From: Clostridium sp. CAG:413
GTDB taxonomy: Bacteria; Bacillota; Clostridia; Oscillospirales; Acutalibacteraceae
Assembly (NCBI GenBank): GCA_000431775.1
Contig: FR888188.1
Coordinates: 1 to 5,549 of the forward strand
DNA length: 5,549 nucleotides
Direction: 5' to 3'
The notes under the pieces are model-generated. The model did no database searches and was not told where the DNA came from. It saw only the letters and a list, made by a program, of their open reading frames with translations. Both the position numbers and the translations under genes were made by a program. This document shows, one piece after another, positions 1-5,549 of the stretch. Numbering within the stretch: the first letter of the stretch is position 1; each line of letters opens with the position of its first letter.

Positions 1-59
1 TTTTTCTTTTTATTGAAAAGATGCGTTGTTGAATATAGGAGTAATAATGTAATTTGTGC

Positions 60-88
60 TTGAAAGAGCAGCTGATACACACAACAAT
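60..88 (+). promoter_or_regulatory. Candidate sigma-70 promoter of the transporter-rhamnosidase operon
   Basis: TTGAAA at 60-65 matches the -35 consensus at five of six bases. It is separated by 17 nt from AACAAT at 83-88, which matches the -10 consensus at four of six. This would place transcription start near 95 and give a leader of roughly 150 nt. A second TTGAAA at 13-18 has only a poorly spaced TATAGG (34-39) behind it and is the weaker alternative. The AT-rich region makes chance matches likely, so this is tentative. Confidence 0.28.
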
Positions 89-160
89 GCGGTTCAGCTT
101 TCGCTGTGCCCACTCACATCCACGTACTCTGCAATGAATATAAATTCTCAAGCATGTCTC

Positions 161-208
161 AACACAGATTTTTAATGCTGTGTTACGGCGCAAGGCTTTC
201 TGAGCCTT
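161..208 (+). promoter_or_regulatory. Leader region with two short inverted repeats upstream of the transporter
   Basis: Two perfect short inverted repeats lie in tandem before the transporter ribosome binding site. The first is AACACAG (161-167) with CTGTGTT (178-184), loop 10 nt. The second is AAGGCT (192-197) with AGCCTT (203-208), loop 5 nt, running into four T residues (207-210). The first could be an operator half-site pair for a sugar-responsive regulator. The second resembles a weak attenuator, but its stem is only 6 bp and its T-run is short. A function is inferred only from position; no known riboswitch was recognised. Confidence 0.25.
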
Positions 209-246
209 TTGTGTCTTACACGCAGCGGAAAGGAACGGTCATAACA

Positions 247-1650
247 ATGAAAGAAAACCAAGAAAAGAAATCAAAGCTTTCCGGATTGGGTGCCACGCTT
301 CAGCTCGGGAATAAGCCGCTTTGGAAGGAACGCGTGTCATATTTCTTCGTGAACCTCGGAAACATCCCTATAATGACCATGGTCAACGCATACCTTTCGA
401 TTTTCTATACCGACACACTCGGTATGGACGCAAAGGTCGTCGGAACAATGTTTTTGATAGCAAGAGTTTTTGACGGAGTGAATGACCCGTTCATCGGTTA
501 TTTCATTGACAGAGCGCCAAACTCAAAGTTCGGAAAATTCAGACGGATTCTTATTGTCGGAACGATCATCTGCACCTTGAACTATGCCGTGGTATGGATG
601 GGTCCGGCATATGTTTCGGACTCGATGAAGGTTATGGTTGCCTATATTTCATATATGCTTCTCGGTGTGACCTTCCCCGTTATGGACATTTCACTCAACA
701 GTATGCTTCCTGTAATGACAAACGATATGGAGGAGCGAAATTTCCTTGCAATGCTAAAAAATTTTGCTTACGGTCTCGGCGGTGGACTCAACCTCATAGC
801 TCCTATTGTTTTCGCAAAGTTCAACTCTTCCGTCAAGGGCTATAATATTATGAATCTGCTTGCTATGGGAATCATCCTTTCGTGCTCGCTCGGCGGAATC
901 ACGGGCATTCATCAGCGAGTCGAACCGCTCAAGGATGCCGGATATAAAGCAAAGGATGTTTTAAAAATCATTAAATTGAAGCCGATTGTCGCTTTCTTCA
1001 TCGGCGGACTCATTGTTCAGACGGGACTTGCGTTCGTTGCAACGTCGAATTCATATTATGCAACGCACGCGCTCGGCTCGATCGGAAAGCTCACGATTAT
1101 GAATACGGTCGCAATTGTCGGCGGCCCCGTCTCATTGCTTGCCGTTCCGCTCGCGAAGAAGATTGGAAAGCGCAGGATTTATGTTTGCGGAATGATCGTC
1201 ACGGCGATCGGTTGTCTCGTTCGTCTTGTTGCGGTCAACGACAAAACGAGCGGTCTTGTCGCCGCCTGCATCTCAAGCGTAATTTGCAGCTGCGGAACAA
1301 GCTTTGCACAGCTTTTGTATTATTCGATTCAGGCGGATAATATCGACTATGTGGACTACAAGCTCGGCCTGCGTGCTGAGGGCGTGATTGCCGCAGCGAC
1401 TTCAATGATTACAAAAATCAGCAACGGAATAGGCGCAGCTTTTTCGCTTTACGTTCTTTCATGGACAGCAAACGGCGACGGCTCATACACAAAGTTAGGC
1501 CTCAGCCTTGCTGACGGCTTGATTCCGGGTATAGTGGTTTTTGTTGGTGCGATTGTATTCTTGTTGCTTTACAGAATCAACAATGAAGAAGCCGAAAAAA
1601 TTCAGGCGGTGCTTTCGGAAAGACGGGAGACGGCGGAAAATGAAACTTAA
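247..1650 (+). CDS. GPH/MelB-type cation:glycoside symporter (MFS_2 family)
   Basis: This 467-residue inner-membrane protein should import a glycoside or small oligosaccharide together with Na+ or H+. It belongs to the glycoside-pentoside-hexuronide family, with about 12 hydrophobic segments. The family signature is clear: R73-V-F-D76-G-V-N79-D80-P matches the MelB helix II cation site (Asp55, Asn58, Asp59), and G96-K-F-R follows in the first cytoplasmic loop. Lys390 aligns with MelB Lys377. The position of MelB sugar-binding Asp19 is Ile40 here, so the substrate is probably not a galactoside like melibiose. The start was chosen at ATG 247 because AAGGA (230-234) lies upstream and the protein then begins at the usual distance from helix I. 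The frame stays open back to a GTG at 106, but those 47 extra residues do not resemble the family. The gene overlaps the downstream rhamnosidase by 11 nt, which suggests the cargo is a rhamnosyl glycoside. The exact substrate is inferred. Confidence 0.88.
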   Translation: MKENQEKKSKLSGLGATLQLGNKPLWKERVSYFFVNLGNIPIMTMVNAYLSIFYTDTLGMDAKVVGTMFLIARVFDGVNDPFIGYFIDRAPNSKFGKFRRILIVGTIICTLNYAVVWMGPAYVSDSMKVMVAYISYMLLGVTFPVMDISLNSMLPVMTNDMEERNFLAMLKNFAYGLGGGLNLIAPIVFAKFNSSVKGYNIMNLLAMGIILSCSLGGITGIHQRVEPLKDAGYKAKDVLKIIKLKPIVAFFIGGLIVQTGLAFVATSNSYYATHALGSIGKLTIMNTVAIVGGPVSLLAVPLAKKIGKRRIYVCGMIVTAIGCLVRLVAVNDKTSGLVAACISSVICSCGTSFAQLLYYSIQADNIDYVDYKLGLRAEGVIAAATSMITKISNGIGAAFSLYVLSWTANGDGSYTKLGLSLADGLIPGIVVFVGAIVFLLLYRINNEEAEKIQAVLSERRETAENET

Positions 1651-4204
1651 AAATATCCGAATCGATGATCTGTGCGGTTTTGCCGTGACAGACAGTGAAA
1701 ATCCGCGCTTCACTCTTGAAACCGAAAACGAGCTTGAAAACGCTTTTATTTCTTCATATTCCCTTAAGGTCAAAAGTGACGAAGCTGTCCTTTGGCAGAC
1801 AGAAGAGCAAAGCTCTACTGTCGACAATATCGTTTATGGCGGAAGAGCTCTCCTCCCGTGCACGGTTTATACGGTGGAAGCGACGGTTTGTGACAATTAC
1901 GGAAACAAAGCCGAAAAAACGGCGGAGTTTGAAACGGGCTTTCTTTCCGGTGATTTTTCTGCGGAGTGGATAACGAAGCCGAACTATCATGTCGGTTTCG
2001 GAAAAAGCCCCATTCCGCTCGTCTTCAAACGTCAGTTTTTGCTTTCGGGTAAGGTGAAAAAAGCGCGGCTTTATTCAACCGCGTTAGGAATTTATTCATT
2101 CACGCTTTGCGGAAAAGAGATTTCCGACGACCGCTTTGCTCCCGGCTTCACGAGTTTTGAAGACCGACTTCAATATCAGGTTTATGACATTGCGCCGTTT
2201 CTCGAAGAGAAAAACGAATTGGTTTTCACCGTTGCGGGCGGTTGGGCGGTCGGGATTTTCGGCCTGAATAGAAGTAATAAGCTCGGCGCCGACAGACTCG
2301 CGCTCAAAGCACTTGTTCAAATCGAATATGACGATGGGCGAAAAGACGAAATTAAAACCGACGAAAGCTGGCTCGTTACCGCTGACGGGCCTGTCAGAGA
2401 CGTGTCGTTTTATAACGGAGAGATATTCGACGCAACGAAAACCTTGAGCAAGGCGATCTTCGAAAATGCCGAAAAAGAGAAGCCCCGTATTTCTCCGCGC
2501 CTCGTCGCATCGTACGGAAAATTTGCAAAAATAATCGAAACGCTCGAACCGAAAGAGATTCAAAAAAGCCAAAACGGCTATATCTATGATTTTGGTCAAA
2601 ACTGCGCCGGAGTTCTCGAACTTGAAATTAAAGGGAGAAAAGGGCAGAGGATAACCGCTCGACATGCGGAGGTTCTTTTGAACGGCGAGCTTTTTACAAA
2701 GCCGCTGCGTTCGGCGAAAGCAAAGCTTGAATATGTTTGCGGCGGAGAAGAAGAGACCTACAGCCCGAAATTTACCTTTATGGGTTTTCGTTATGCCGAG
2801 CTTTGCGGAATTGAGCCTGAAAACGTCAAGGTCAGAATGAAGGTTATTTCCTCGATTGACGAGGAAACGGGAGACTTTTTCTGCTCCAACGAAAGCATTA
2901 ACCGCCTTCAAAAGAATATAAGATACAGCGGTTTTTCAAACTTCCTTGAGATCCCGACAGACTGTCCTCAGCGCGACGAAAGACTCGGCTGGACGGGCGA
3001 CATCTCCGTTTTTGCTTCGACGGCGTGTTTCAACTTCAATATGAACCGCTTTCTTAGAAAGTGGCTTATTGATGTGAAAGCACAGCAGACAAAAGACGGA
3101 GGAATCCCCGTCGTTGTTCCTCGGGTCAAACATTTCGGCGGAACAAAGATTACGGCCGGCTGGTCCGACTGTGTTTTCCTTGTCCCGTGGGCGCTTTATC
3201 AAAACAGCGGGGACAAAACCATTCTTGAAAAGTTTTATCCGATGATGAAAAGATATCTTTCGGGAGTCGAAAAGAAAGCGGCGGCGTTTTCATCGGGGGA
3301 AGAGCGATACATTTGGTCGCACGGATTTTCTTACGGCGATTGGTGCGCTCCGAACGAAAATCAAAAGCAATGGATGGCAAAAAAGAAGTGGATTTCAACC
3401 GCATATTATGCCAACGATTGCGCCCTCGCATCAAAAATTGCGACCATTCTCGGTTTTGAAGAGGAGGCTAAGGCGTTTCAAGAAAAGCGAAAGTGCATCG
3501 AAAACGCATATCGGAACGTTTTTACCGACAAAAAAGGAACGCTCAAAAACGAGTTTCAAACGGCCTATGTTTGCCCGCTGTATTTTGGAATGGTGAGCGG
3601 AGAGGAAAGAAAAAAATATGCTGAAAACCTTTTAAGACTCGTGAAAGAAGCCGATAATCATCTTTCCACCGGCTTTCTCGGAACACCATATCTCCTTTTC
3701 GCCCTTTCGGACAACGGATATATAAATGAAGCATATGACCTTTTACTTCAGGATACCGTCCCGTCGTGGTTGTATGAAGTCAAAGCCGGGGGAACGTCAA
3801 TTTGGGAGCGTTGGGACGCGCTTCGACCCGATGGAACCGTCAATCTCGGAAAAGATCCGGGAAGCGGTCTGATAAACGCTGTCGGCGGAGGAATGGTTTC
3901 TTTCAACCATTATGCGAACGGTGCAGTCGGCGATTGGTTATATAGGCGCGTCGCGGGACTCGAAGCGATTGAGCCGGGCTACAAAAAATTTAAGGTTGCA
4001 CCCCTCGTCGGAGGCGGACTCACGAGCGTGTCATGTTTCAAAAAGCTTTCGAGCGGAACTATCAAAATCAATTGGAATTTTGAAAACGGCGTTTTTGTCC
4101 TCTCGATTAATGTTCCGTTTAACACGAGCGCTGTCATCACGCTGCCCGACGGAAAGAGCTTTGAAGTTTCAAGCGGAAAATATGTGTACAGCGTTGAAAT
4201 GTGA
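1640..4204 (+). CDS. Cytoplasmic alpha-L-rhamnosidase, glycoside hydrolase family 78
   Basis: This 854-residue enzyme should hydrolyse terminal alpha-L-rhamnosyl linkages by an inverting mechanism and release L-rhamnose. The GH78 domains appear in order: an N-terminal Ig-like domain (about 3-105), the Bac_rhamnosid_N beta domain (about 130-290), a concanavalin-like domain (about 298-390), the (alpha/alpha)6 catalytic domain (about 400-765) and a C-terminal beta domain (about 770-854). The hallmark D441-C-P-Q-R-D-E-R-L-G-W-T-G-D454 carries the expected general acid, Glu447. Glu723 in I-W-E-R-W-D is the probable catalytic base, 131 residues from the C-terminus as in characterised members. The late N-H-Y-A-N-G-A-V-G-D-W motif is also present. 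There is no signal peptide or anchor, so it acts in the cytoplasm on imported substrate. ATG 1640 was chosen because GGGAGA (1625-1630) sits 9 nt upstream and the first residues match the family start; the frame is open back to 1541 inside the transporter. The 11-nt overlap suggests translational coupling. The precise glycoside is unknown. Confidence 0.93.
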   Translation: MKLKNIRIDDLCGFAVTDSENPRFTLETENELENAFISSYSLKVKSDEAVLWQTEEQSSTVDNIVYGGRALLPCTVYTVEATVCDNYGNKAEKTAEFETGFLSGDFSAEWITKPNYHVGFGKSPIPLVFKRQFLLSGKVKKARLYSTALGIYSFTLCGKEISDDRFAPGFTSFEDRLQYQVYDIAPFLEEKNELVFTVAGGWAVGIFGLNRSNKLGADRLALKALVQIEYDDGRKDEIKTDESWLVTADGPVRDVSFYNGEIFDATKTLSKAIFENAEKEKPRISPRLVASYGKFAKIIETLEPKEIQKSQNGYIYDFGQNCAGVLELEIKGRKGQRITARHAEVLLNGELFTKPLRSAKAKLEYVCGGEEETYSPKFTFMGFRYAELCGIEPENVKVRMKVISSIDEETGDFFCSNESINRLQKNIRYSGFSNFLEIPTDCPQRDERLGWTGDISVFASTACFNFNMNRFLRKWLIDVKAQQTKDGGIPVVVPRVKHFGGTKITAGWSDCVFLVPWALYQNSGDKTILEKFYPMMKRYLSGVEKKAAAFSSGEERYIWSHGFSYGDWCAPNENQKQWMAKKKWISTAYYANDCALASKIATILGFEEEAKAFQEKRKCIENAYRNVFTDKKGTLKNEFQTAYVCPLYFGMVSGEERKKYAENLLRLVKEADNHLSTGFLGTPYLLFALSDNGYINEAYDLLLQDTVPSWLYEVKAGGTSIWERWDALRPDGTVNLGKDPGSGLINAVGGGMVSFNHYANGAVGDWLYRRVAGLEAIEPGYKKFKVAPLVGGGLTSVSCFKKLSSGTIKINWNFENGVFVLSINVPFNTSAVITLPDGKSFEVSSGKYVYSVEM

Positions 4205-4259
4205 GCAATATTATTTAAAAAGCTATGTGATGACATAACCGAATAATATAAAAACATAT

Positions 4260-4302
4260 AGGCGCAGCCGATGGATTTTACGTCAGCTGCGCTTGGCTTT
4301 TT
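4260..4302 (+). terminator. Rho-independent terminator of the transporter-rhamnosidase operon
   Basis: GCGCAGC (4262-4268) pairs perfectly with GCTGCGC (4286-4292), and A-U and G-U pairs extend the stem outward to 4260/4294. The loop is 17 nt. GGC and a run of five T (4298-4302) follow. It lies 56 nt after the rhamnosidase stop codon, so it ends the operon and insulates it from the next gene. Confidence 0.8.
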
Positions 4303-4333
4303 AGACAAAACAGAAAACCCTGTAAGCGTCTAA
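4301..4333. repeat. Nested short inverted repeats between terminator and next promoter
   Basis: TTAGAC (4301-4306) is perfectly complementary to GTCTAA (4328-4333). Inside it, ACAG (4310-4313) pairs with CTGT (4320-4323), leaving small internal loops. It starts in the T-run of the preceding terminator and ends 13 nt before the proposed promoter. It could be an operator or a chance structure; nothing in it identifies a known element. The rest of this 209-nt intergenic stretch shows no gene. Confidence 0.25.
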
Positions 4334-4346
4334 TCGTCGAAGAATG

Positions 4347-4375
4347 TTAACCGTATACACCTCTAAAAATAAAAT
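4347..4375 (+). promoter_or_regulatory. Candidate sigma-70 promoter of the GIY-YIG gene
   Basis: TTAACC at 4347-4352 matches the -35 box at four of six bases. After a 17-nt spacer, TAAAAT at 4370-4375 matches the -10 box at five of six. The predicted start near 4382 would leave a leader of about 30 nt before the GTG start. The preceding gene ends in a terminator, so an independent promoter is expected in this region. Confidence 0.42.
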
Positions 4376-4398
4376 AACTGAAGAAAAGCATATTGTAT

Positions 4399-4409
4399 AA
4401 GGAGGTGAT
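4399..4409 (+). promoter_or_regulatory. Near-perfect Shine-Dalgarno site deciding a GTG start
   Basis: AAGGAGGTGAT is almost the full complement of the 16S rRNA 3' end. AGGAGG (4400-4405) is 8 nt from GTG 4414. A GTG at 4412 is immediately followed by an in-frame TGA and is excluded. This site shows that the original GIY-YIG gene began at 4414, far upstream of the ATG at 4672 that begins the uninterrupted part of the frame. Confidence 0.8.
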
Positions 4410-4413
4410 TTGT

Positions 4414-5277
4414 GTGACTTATGGAAAATCAATTGAATTGTTCCTTGTGAACGGTACTGCAGACAGCATTATTACAGCAGAACTCTCTAACCGGAACGGT
4501 AAAGCCATTAAAATCCCGCGTATTGAAGTTGCAACCTGTAACCGTGATGACATATCTTAGGCAGGAGTTTACTTTCTTTTTTGTAAAGAGGACGATGGGA
4601 CTGATTCCGTTTACATCGGTGAAGCGGAAAATCTCAAAGATCGACTGACTCAACATATACGGGACAGCCAAATGGAGAAAGAAAAATACTATTGGAACAC
4701 TGCTGTGTTATTTACAGGTCGTGATCTTAATAAGGCGCTTATAAGATACCTTGAAAATCGTTTTGTGGAAATCGCACGTGATAATAAGCGTTATACCGTT
4801 CTTACTAAAAATACTTATAGAAATACTGTAATGAAAGAATCGCAAGTTTCCGCGATGGAGGAGTTTATTGATAATGTTAAAATTCTTATTAATGCCCTGG
4901 GGTACAAAGTATTAGAGCCTATGGTGCAAACTGTCAACGGTGAGCCTGTTGACCGAAATGATGAATATTATTTATCGCAGGGATCAGTAAAGGCAACTGG
5001 TGTAGTGACCACCGAAGGATTTGTTCTTCTTAAAGGCCCAGTTCTGAACGAAAAAGTTTCTGTTAAATCTTTAAACGCAGGTATCGTCAAACTTCGAGAC
5101 AAGTGTTTTTCTGATGGCCGTGTACAAGACTTAGTAACAACAGAGGATATCCTTTTTTCCAGCTCGTCGGCACCAGCTGATTTCGTTTTGGGTTATGGTA
5201 TAAGTGGCCCTAAAGTTTGGAAAGCTTCAGATGGAAGAACTTTAAAAGAAGTCGAAGCGAGCAATTCAGGAAGTTAA
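4414..5277 (+). pseudogene. GIY-YIG nuclease/DUF4357 protein interrupted by an in-frame TAG
   Basis: With the TAG at 4558-4560 ignored, this is one 287-codon frame for a GIY-YIG endonuclease-like protein with a C-terminal DUF4357 domain. Counting the stop as codon 49, the GIY motif is G51-V-Y53 and the YIG motif Y67-I-G69. R77 and H81 follow in the usual R-L-x-x-H helix, and E114 in Y-L-E-N-R is the likely metal-binding glutamate. DUF4357 occupies about 192-283, with a recognisable F-S-S-x-S-A-x-A-x-F-V-L-G segment. The stop lies two codons before the GIY motif, leaving only a 48-residue N-terminal peptide. No ATG, GTG or TTG occurs in frame before ATG 4672, which has no good Shine-Dalgarno, and a product from there (201 residues) would lack GIY, YIG and R77. 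CAG to TAG is the simplest origin. Arg in S-N-R-N-G-K replaces what I recall as a conserved Trp. The family has a DNA-cleavage fold but its cellular role is poorly defined. The region is more AT-rich than the operon upstream. Confidence 0.82.
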
Positions 5278-5301
5278 ATGGATAAATATTTCGCTTTGTC
5301 T

Positions 5302-5374
5302 TTTAACGATTACTCCCAGTGATTTAACGAATACGCTGACAATTTAACGATTACCTCGGTTGTTTAACGATTAC
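5302..5374. repeat. Four iteron-like 12-bp direct repeats, TTTAACGATTAC
   Basis: Copies lie at 5302-5313, 5323-5334 (one mismatch: TTTAACGAATAC), 5343-5354 and 5363-5374. Start-to-start distances are 21, 20 and 20 bp, about two helical turns, so a protein could bind every copy on the same DNA face. The 8-9 nt spacers are unrelated in sequence. The array begins 24 nt after the GIY-YIG stop. It could be an operator or iteron array, or the multi-repeat terminus of a transposable element such as the IS21 type, which carries several internal copies at each end. No transposase or replication gene is visible, so the identity is open. Confidence 0.85.
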
Positions 5375-5400
5375 AACGGCTCATACCGCTGAAACAACCG
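5357..5400. repeat. 9-bp inverted repeat enclosing the last direct repeat
   Basis: CGGTTGTTT (5357-5365) is perfectly complementary to AAACAACCG (5392-5400), with 26 nt between the arms. Inside, CGG (5377-5379) can pair with CCG (5386-5388). The left arm overlaps the first bases of the fourth TTTAACGATTAC copy. It may mark the boundary of the array or form a cruciform; the role is unknown. Confidence 0.5.
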
Positions 5401-5410
5401 TAAAACGCAC

Positions 5411-5448
5411 AAAACCCCGCCGCAGAATTGCCTGCAGCGGGGTTTGTT
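5411..5448 (+). terminator. Strong Rho-independent terminator, probably bidirectional
   Basis: AAACCCCGC (5412-5420) pairs perfectly with GCGGGGTTT (5437-5445). After one C-A mismatch, GCAG (5422-5425) pairs with CTGC (5432-5435), closing a 6-nt loop. The + strand continues TTTGTT and the - strand reads TTTTGTG after its stem, so it could stop transcription from the GIY-YIG side and also from the right. Confidence 0.8.
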
Positions 5449-5450
5449 AT

Positions 5451-5496
5451 ATGCCTGAACAGCCGAAAAGCCCTATTTCAAGCGGTTTTCGGGCAT
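5451..5496. repeat. Imperfect palindrome between two terminators
   Basis: CCGAAAA (5463-5469) pairs with TTTTCGG (5486-5492) across a 16-nt loop. An outer ATGC (5451-5454) pairs with GCAT (5493-5496), leaving an 8-nt one-sided bulge. No T-run follows on either strand, so it is not a typical terminator. It may be a dispersed intergenic palindrome or a chance structure. Confidence 0.4.
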
Positions 5497-5498
5497 AG

Positions 5499-5538
5499 AA
5501 AAAGTCCACCGTAATTCTATCAAAATTACGGTGGACTT
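5499..5538 (-). terminator. Rho-independent terminator of the minus-strand tRNA gene
   Basis: The arms at 5502-5516 and 5524-5538 are perfectly complementary over 15 bp, with a 7-nt loop. Read on the - strand the stem starts one base after the tRNA CCA end, and transcription runs into five T residues (AAAAA at 5499-5503 on the + strand). No T-run follows it on the + strand, so it acts in the minus direction. Confidence 0.85.
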
Positions 5539-5539
5539 A

Positions 5540-5549
5540 TGGCGGAGAG
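5540..5549 (-). tRNA. 3' end of a tRNA gene, most likely tRNA-Ser (cut by the window edge)
   Basis: The reverse complement of the last 10 bases is CTCTCCGCCA. It reads as the 3' acceptor strand CTCTCC, discriminator G and an encoded CCA. CTCTCC with a G discriminator is typical of bacterial tRNA-Ser, whose 5' end begins GGAGAG. Support comes from the strong minus-strand terminator that follows directly. Only the 3' end is inside the window, so the anticodon cannot be read and the amino acid is an inference from ten bases. Confidence 0.68.

Noticed and set aside
38..52. Minimal start-stop ORF: GGAG followed by ATG-TAA at 47-52
   Set aside because: One codon with a modest GGAG in an AT-rich region is readily expected by chance, and it lies upstream of the preferred promoter.
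106..246. N-terminal extension of the transporter from GTG 106
   Set aside because: The 47 extra residues do not resemble the GPH family N-terminus, contain polar sequence overlapping the leader hairpins, and ATG 247 has a Shine-Dalgarno-like AAGGA upstream.
1541..1639. Upstream extension of the rhamnosidase inside the transporter gene, including ATG 1583
   Set aside because: The residues are highly basic and unlike GH78 N-termini, while ATG 1640 has a well-spaced GGGAGA and the expected family start.
2096..2911. 271-residue open frame on the minus strand
   Set aside because: It is fully antisense to the rhamnosidase, has no recognisable domain or ribosome binding site, and reflects codon bias of the true gene.
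4224..4237. CRP-like palindrome TATGT/ACATA after the rhamnosidase stop
   Set aside because: Only 5-bp arms with a 4-nt gap, at the 3' end of an operon rather than near a promoter; no regulatory context.
4429..4671. 80-residue minus-strand open frame
   Set aside because: It is antisense to the coding part of the nuclease gene and shows no family features.
4672..5277. Independent 201-residue gene starting at ATG 4672
   Set aside because: It is in the same frame as the upstream GIY and YIG motifs, has no convincing ribosome binding site, and would lack key catalytic residues; it is the 3' part of the interrupted gene from 4414.
5302..5374. CRISPR array
   Set aside because: Repeats of 12 bp with 8-9 nt spacers are too short for CRISPR, there are only four units, and no cas gene is present.

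Overview
The window looks like a chromosomal segment of an anaerobic, low-to-middle GC Firmicute, probably a gut or rumen Clostridia-type bacterium. The reasons are strong Shine-Dalgarno sites (one nearly the full complement of the 16S 3' end), compact Rho-independent terminators, and a glycoside transporter overlapping an intracellular glycosidase. No species can be named from this alone.

Positions 1-4302 hold a two-gene sugar-utilisation operon on the + strand. A leader of about 150-250 nt with two short hairpins precedes a GPH/MelB-type cation:glycoside symporter (247-1650). Its last 11 nt overlap the start of a GH78 alpha-L-rhamnosidase (1640-4204) that has no signal peptide, so it should act in the cytoplasm. 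The likely working model is that the symporter imports a small rhamnosylated glycoside or disaccharide and the rhamnosidase releases L-rhamnose inside the cell. No rhamnose catabolic gene or regulator lies in the window. A strong terminator at 4260-4302 closes the operon.

Positions 4303-5277 hold a separate, more AT-rich unit. A plausible promoter and a near-perfect ribosome binding site lead into a GTG-started GIY-YIG nuclease/DUF4357 gene (4414-5277). Its reading frame is interrupted by one in-frame TAG at 4558-4560, two codons before the GIY motif. The rest of the frame is open, which suggests a recent nonsense mutation, a sequencing error, or stop-codon readthrough.

Positions 5278-5549 contain no protein gene but are dense in structure. 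There are four direct copies of a 12-bp element (consensus TTTAACGATTAC) spaced 20-21 bp, a 9-bp inverted repeat around the last copy, a strong possibly bidirectional terminator, and an imperfect palindrome. At the right edge a perfect 15-bp terminator stem follows the 3' end, with encoded CCA, of a minus-strand tRNA gene, most likely tRNA-Ser. The array next to a tRNA 3' end, beside a compositionally different and broken nuclease gene, fits an accessory or mobile-element boundary. No integrase or transposase is visible. I saw no clear complete new system; the repeat array and the stop-interrupted nuclease are the two items most worth following up.
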